In this document: one piece after another, positions 5,644-7,971 of the stretch
Layout: the number at the start of each line of letters is the position of its first letter
Numbering within the stretch: position 1 is the stretch's first letter
From: Burkholderiales bacterium
GTDB lineage: Bacteria; Pseudomonadota; Gammaproteobacteria; Burkholderiales; Thiobacillaceae
Assembly (NCBI GenBank): GCA_005793645.1
Contig: SXRG01000117.1
Coordinates: forward strand, 1-7,971
Length of the DNA stretch: 7,971 bases
Direction of reading: 5' to 3'
Program-made: the position numbers and the translations under genes
Notes under the pieces: model-generated
Told to the model about the DNA's origin: nothing
The model's database searches: none
Seen by the model: the letters and a program-made list of their open reading frames with translations, nothing else

Positions 5644-7503
5644 ATGGCAACCCGTGCGACCCTTGAACCGCGTCTGGCCGTTTGTGCTACGGCCCAGGAT
5701 TTTTATACCTTGGCCCGTGAAGCCTTCGATGAACCGGCCGATGTCAGCTTTGCCCAGGTGGTGTTTGCCCAGCCGGCCTTTGCCGCTGACTCGGGGGCCA
5801 AGGCTGTACTCGACGAAGTGGCTGGTGGGGCCATGTTTACGGGCGATTTTGTCGCCTGTGCGATGGGTTACAAGGCCTTGGGCGAAGAGGCCAAGGCTGC
5901 CGATGCCCTGCAGCAAGGGGCTGATTTCGCCATGAACGCTGATGAGAAGGTTGCCGTTGGTCTGGGCACGCTGGTCGTGACGGGTGATGTTGTTCAATCG
6001 GGCAAGATTCTCGCCGGTGCGCTCAAGGAAATTTCGTCCACTGAACCGCTCTATGCCTTGTTTGCTGTGGTGGCGACCCAAGTGAAGGACATCGCGCTGG
6101 CCAGCCAGATCGTGGATAAGATCAAGACCAAGTGCGGTCGTGCCGCCGATTTTGCCCGTCTGGCCCGTTCCGTGGCCACGGATCTGATGGACAAGGTGCA
6201 GGGGGCCGCGATCGTTAACGAAGGGGCCGCCAAGTATGGTAGCTCGGCCGATCTCATCACCTTGTCCGGGGCCATGAGCGAGATCGATCCGTCAGCCGCC
6301 GGCGGCCTGTACGCGCAGGCGCTGGATTCTGCCAAGGACTTTACCGGCTTGATGCAGGTCTTGAAATCGGCTGAGGGTAATGCCGAGTTCACGCGTGCGG
6401 TTCTGGCCAAGGGGGGCGATCTGGCGAGCGCAACGGGCGAGTTCCTGCAACTGGCCGATGCCTGTGCGGCGAGTGGTGATGCGGCGGCGGCCGGAGCCAT
6501 GGTCGCCAAGGCCGAGGAGTCTGTGGCCAATCTGGATGAGATGCGCAAGGTTGTTGAGGCGATCGAGAAGCATATAGCTAGCGATACGGACCGGCTGGCG
6601 CGGGCCCAGGACAAGCTGGCACGCCGCGAGGCCAATCAGGCCAAGTATGTCGAGTTCCAGAGCGCCGAGGGTACCTGCAAGACGGTGCGCGAACAGATTG
6701 CCCTGGCTGACCGCATCATGCTCGAACTGGGCGATGCGGCCTATGCCGGCAAGGTGTTGGCGAATGCTGAGACCGCCTTGCGCGAAAACGGTTTCCATTT
6801 CTCCCGTTTCAAGCCGCTCATCTTGGCGGTGGACCGCGTGGGCGACAAGGCCTGGTTGTCCACGCTGCTCGATGAAAGCATCGCTTCGGCGGCTGACTTT
6901 GTCTGGTTCAGCGAGATTGTGCGTACCGTGGCGCGTGAGCTGAAAGACACTCAGTTTGGCCGCGAGCGGGCCGAGGCTGCTGTACAGGCACGAGCCGCCA
7001 GCGCGGGTGAGAACCCCTATGACTGGACCCGCCTGGCCGAACTGGCTCGCGATGCCCTCTCCAACGCGACCGAAGCGACGCGGATCCTGGGTGAGGCGTC
7101 GGCGCGGGCGCGGGACCACTTCGCTTTGGCGCAGGTAGCCAAGTTGTATCACGACATGGGTGCGGCCGATGCAGCCTTGGCGACCTTCGCACGGGCGGCT
7201 GACGCCTGTCAGACCGCTGACGAATCGCTGCAACTGGCGGGTCGTCTGAAGTCTTATGGTCTGGAAAGTTCCCGCATCGCCGACCTCATGGACGGTATCG
7301 GTGTCCGTTTGAACTCGACCTCCGATAGTTTGCGCTGGGCGGCCGGGGTGGCTGATCTGCTGATGGACAAGGACTGGATGAAGAAGACCTACGACAGCAT
7401 TGCCGATCAGTTTAAGAGCGAGACCGAGAAACGCGCCTTGGCGCAGAGCGAGCAGATGCGTTTGGGCTACCGCTTCTACGGCCCCGGTGTGCAGCCGCAC
7501 TGA
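5644..7503 (+). CDS. Alanine-rich alpha-helical (TPR-like) repeat protein, function unknown
   Basis: 619 residues that I do not recognise as any named protein. There is no signal peptide or membrane segment, so it is probably cytoplasmic. It is built from degenerate helical repeats of about 29-42 residues opening with an acidic residue, an aromatic or leucine, then a Leu/Ala helix: DFYTLA 19, DFARLA 169, DLITLS 203, DFTGLM 232, EFLQLA 266, DFVWFS 418, DWTRLAELA 460, DHFALAQVA 491, ESLQLA 527, DSLRWA 561. This suggests a TPR-like superhelical scaffold. A charged, heptad-like helix at about 298-340 (KLARREANQAKYVEF) may form a coiled coil splitting two repeat arrays. No catalytic motif is visible. 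ATG 5644 is preferred for its GGAG 8 bases upstream. It has its own 93-bp leader and a strong terminator 22 bp after the stop, so it is probably a separate transcription unit. Composition and codon use resemble the neighbours. Confidence 0.88.
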   Translation: MATRATLEPRLAVCATAQDFYTLAREAFDEPADVSFAQVVFAQPAFAADSGAKAVLDEVAGGAMFTGDFVACAMGYKALGEEAKAADALQQGADFAMNADEKVAVGLGTLVVTGDVVQSGKILAGALKEISSTEPLYALFAVVATQVKDIALASQIVDKIKTKCGRAADFARLARSVATDLMDKVQGAAIVNEGAAKYGSSADLITLSGAMSEIDPSAAGGLYAQALDSAKDFTGLMQVLKSAEGNAEFTRAVLAKGGDLASATGEFLQLADACAASGDAAAAGAMVAKAEESVANLDEMRKVVEAIEKHIASDTDRLARAQDKLARREANQAKYVEFQSAEGTCKTVREQIALADRIMLELGDAAYAGKVLANAETALRENGFHFSRFKPLILAVDRVGDKAWLSTLLDESIASAADFVWFSEIVRTVARELKDTQFGRERAEAAVQARAASAGENPYDWTRLAELARDALSNATEATRILGEASARARDHFALAQVAKLYHDMGAADAALATFARAADACQTADESLQLAGRLKSYGLESSRIADLMDGIGVRLNSTSDSLRWAAGVADLLMDKDWMKKTYDSIADQFKSETEKRALAQSEQMRLGYRFYGPGVQPH

Positions 7504-7525
7504 TGGGTGGCGAGCGGCCTGAACA

Positions 7526-7557
7526 ATAAAAAATCCGGCGTTTGCCGGATTTTTTAT
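7526..7557. terminator. Bidirectional intrinsic terminator between convergent genes
   Basis: Perfect 14-base arms (ATAAAAAATCCGGC and GCCGGATTTTTTAT) around a GTTT loop. The GC core is flanked by six A's and six T's, so each strand ends in a U6 tract. It sits 22 bp after the repeat-protein stop and 13 bp from the ispH stop on the other strand, as expected for a shared terminator of two converging genes. Confidence 0.95.
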
Positions 7558-7570
7558 GCCTTAAGGGAGG

Positions 7571-7900
7571 CTAACGCAGCGCCACCGGCAGGGCGAATTG
7601 AATATTTTCTTCAACCCCGGCCAGGATTTCGATCTGCGTAACACCGAGTTCGCGCAGACGGGCTTGCACCCCTTCGACCAAGATCTCGGGTGCAGAGGCA
7701 CCGGCGGTGATGCCGATGCAGCGTATACCGGTCAGCCAGGTGGGGTCGATGTCGGTAGCGGTGTCAATCAGCCAGGCTTTGGTGCCAGTGCGTTCAGCGA
7801 CCTCGCGCAGGCGGTTGGAGTTGGAGCTGTTTTTGGAGCCGACTACGAGGATAGCGTCACACTCTGGATTCGCCATTGTCCATAATATAATGTGCAGCAA
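7571..7900 (-). pseudogene. ispH: 3' fragment of ispH (4-hydroxy-3-methylbut-2-enyl diphosphate reductase), N-terminal two thirds missing
   Basis: IspH (LytB) is a [4Fe-4S] enzyme of about 310-320 residues that performs the last step of the MEP isoprenoid pathway. Here only the C-terminal third is present: from NPECDAILVVGSKNSSNSNR through CIGITAGASAPEILV to IQFALPVALR, about 100 residues. The substrate-binding SSN motif (S225/S226/N227 of E. coli) and the ASAPE serine (S269) remain, but all three cluster cysteines (C12, C96, C197 in E. coli) and the catalytic glutamate (E126) lie in the missing part. Homology stops near 7870. Further upstream the same frame stays open to the window edge but reads hydrophobic, T-rich codons unlike IspH. 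In-frame starts are ATG 7876 and TTG 7900, neither with a good ribosome binding site. Disruption by insertion or rearrangement is most likely; an assembly join is the alternative. Confidence 0.85.
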
Positions 7901-7971
7901 AATCCAAAGCTGATAGAAATAAAATAAAAGAAATAAGAACGATAAAATTTTTCCTTTAAAGGATCGGTTCA
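7877..7971. other. AT-rich foreign segment abutting truncated ispH, possible end of an insertion
   Basis: Base composition changes sharply at about 7877: the last 95 bp are dominated by A/T runs whereas the rest of the window is GC-rich. On the plus strand the segment opens TGTCCATAATATAATG; TG or TGT termini are common at transposon ends, so this could be an element boundary, but no element is recognised. It holds a 12-bp palindrome TCCTTTAAAGGA (7952-7963). AAAGGA at 7958-7963 could serve as a ribosome binding site for a plus-strand gene starting at or after the final base, which is speculative. The partner end is outside the window. Confidence 0.5.

Noticed and set aside
6292..7500. 402-codon open frame on the minus strand opposite the repeat-protein gene
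   Set aside because: Composition is that of an antisense shadow of a GC-rich, alanine-rich gene; no ribosome binding site or recognisable domain, while the plus-strand frame shows clear repeats.
7860..7971. Group II intron or intein interrupting ispH
   Set aside because: No domain V/VI-like hairpin precedes the junction on the minus strand, and the residues before the IspH homology lack the HN-plus-Cys/Ser/Thr intein ending.
1..7971. CRISPR arrays, tRNA or rRNA genes, restriction-modification, toxin-antitoxin or other defence genes
   Set aside because: No regularly spaced direct repeats, no cloverleaf or rRNA sequence, and no such protein motifs were seen on either strand.

Overview
The window is about 8 kb of GC-rich chromosomal sequence from a proteobacterium, most likely a betaproteobacterium or a related gammaproteobacterium. 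The grounds are the polA / LOG-family / DUF2782 / BPSS1780-family neighbourhood, typical of those groups, and the E. coli-like DNA polymerase I and IspH sequences. No gene identifies a genus. Most of the content is housekeeping or conserved-hypothetical; I found no defence island, CRISPR array, prophage, tRNA or rRNA.

Layout. Positions 1-141 are the 5' end of an IS3-family insertion sequence, with the first 20 codons of its transposase orfA reading leftward off the window. A perfect 27-nt hairpin (151-177) separates it from polA (183-3002, minus), a complete DNA polymerase I with intact 5' nuclease, proofreading and polymerase motifs. From a 61-bp divergent gap, a plus-strand cluster begins: a LOG-family nucleotide-binding protein (3064-3726), a small exported DUF2782 protein (3774-4121), a BPSS1780-family membrane protein (4132-4881) and a TauE/SafE (DsbD_2-like) membrane protein (4888-5550). 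Gaps of 47, 10 and 6 bp suggest one operon. After a 93-bp leader with two hairpins comes a 619-residue, alanine-rich helical-repeat protein of unknown function (5644-7503), closed by a strong bidirectional terminator (7526-7557). Converging on that terminator is the 3' third of ispH (minus), whose homology stops abruptly near 7870. From about 7877 to the window end the DNA is strikingly AT-rich and unlike the rest.

How the genes relate. polA serves replication and repair. The plus-strand cluster joins a probable nucleotide hydrolase to three envelope proteins whose shared role is unknown; co-location is the only link visible here. The truncated ispH has lost every [4Fe-4S] ligand and cannot make a working isoprenoid enzyme by itself, so an intact copy elsewhere, a recent insertion or an assembly join must be considered.

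The items most worth a second look are the ispH junction with its AT-rich tail, the repeat protein, and a minus-strand-oriented terminator in that gene's leader. None amounts to convincing evidence of a new multi-gene system.
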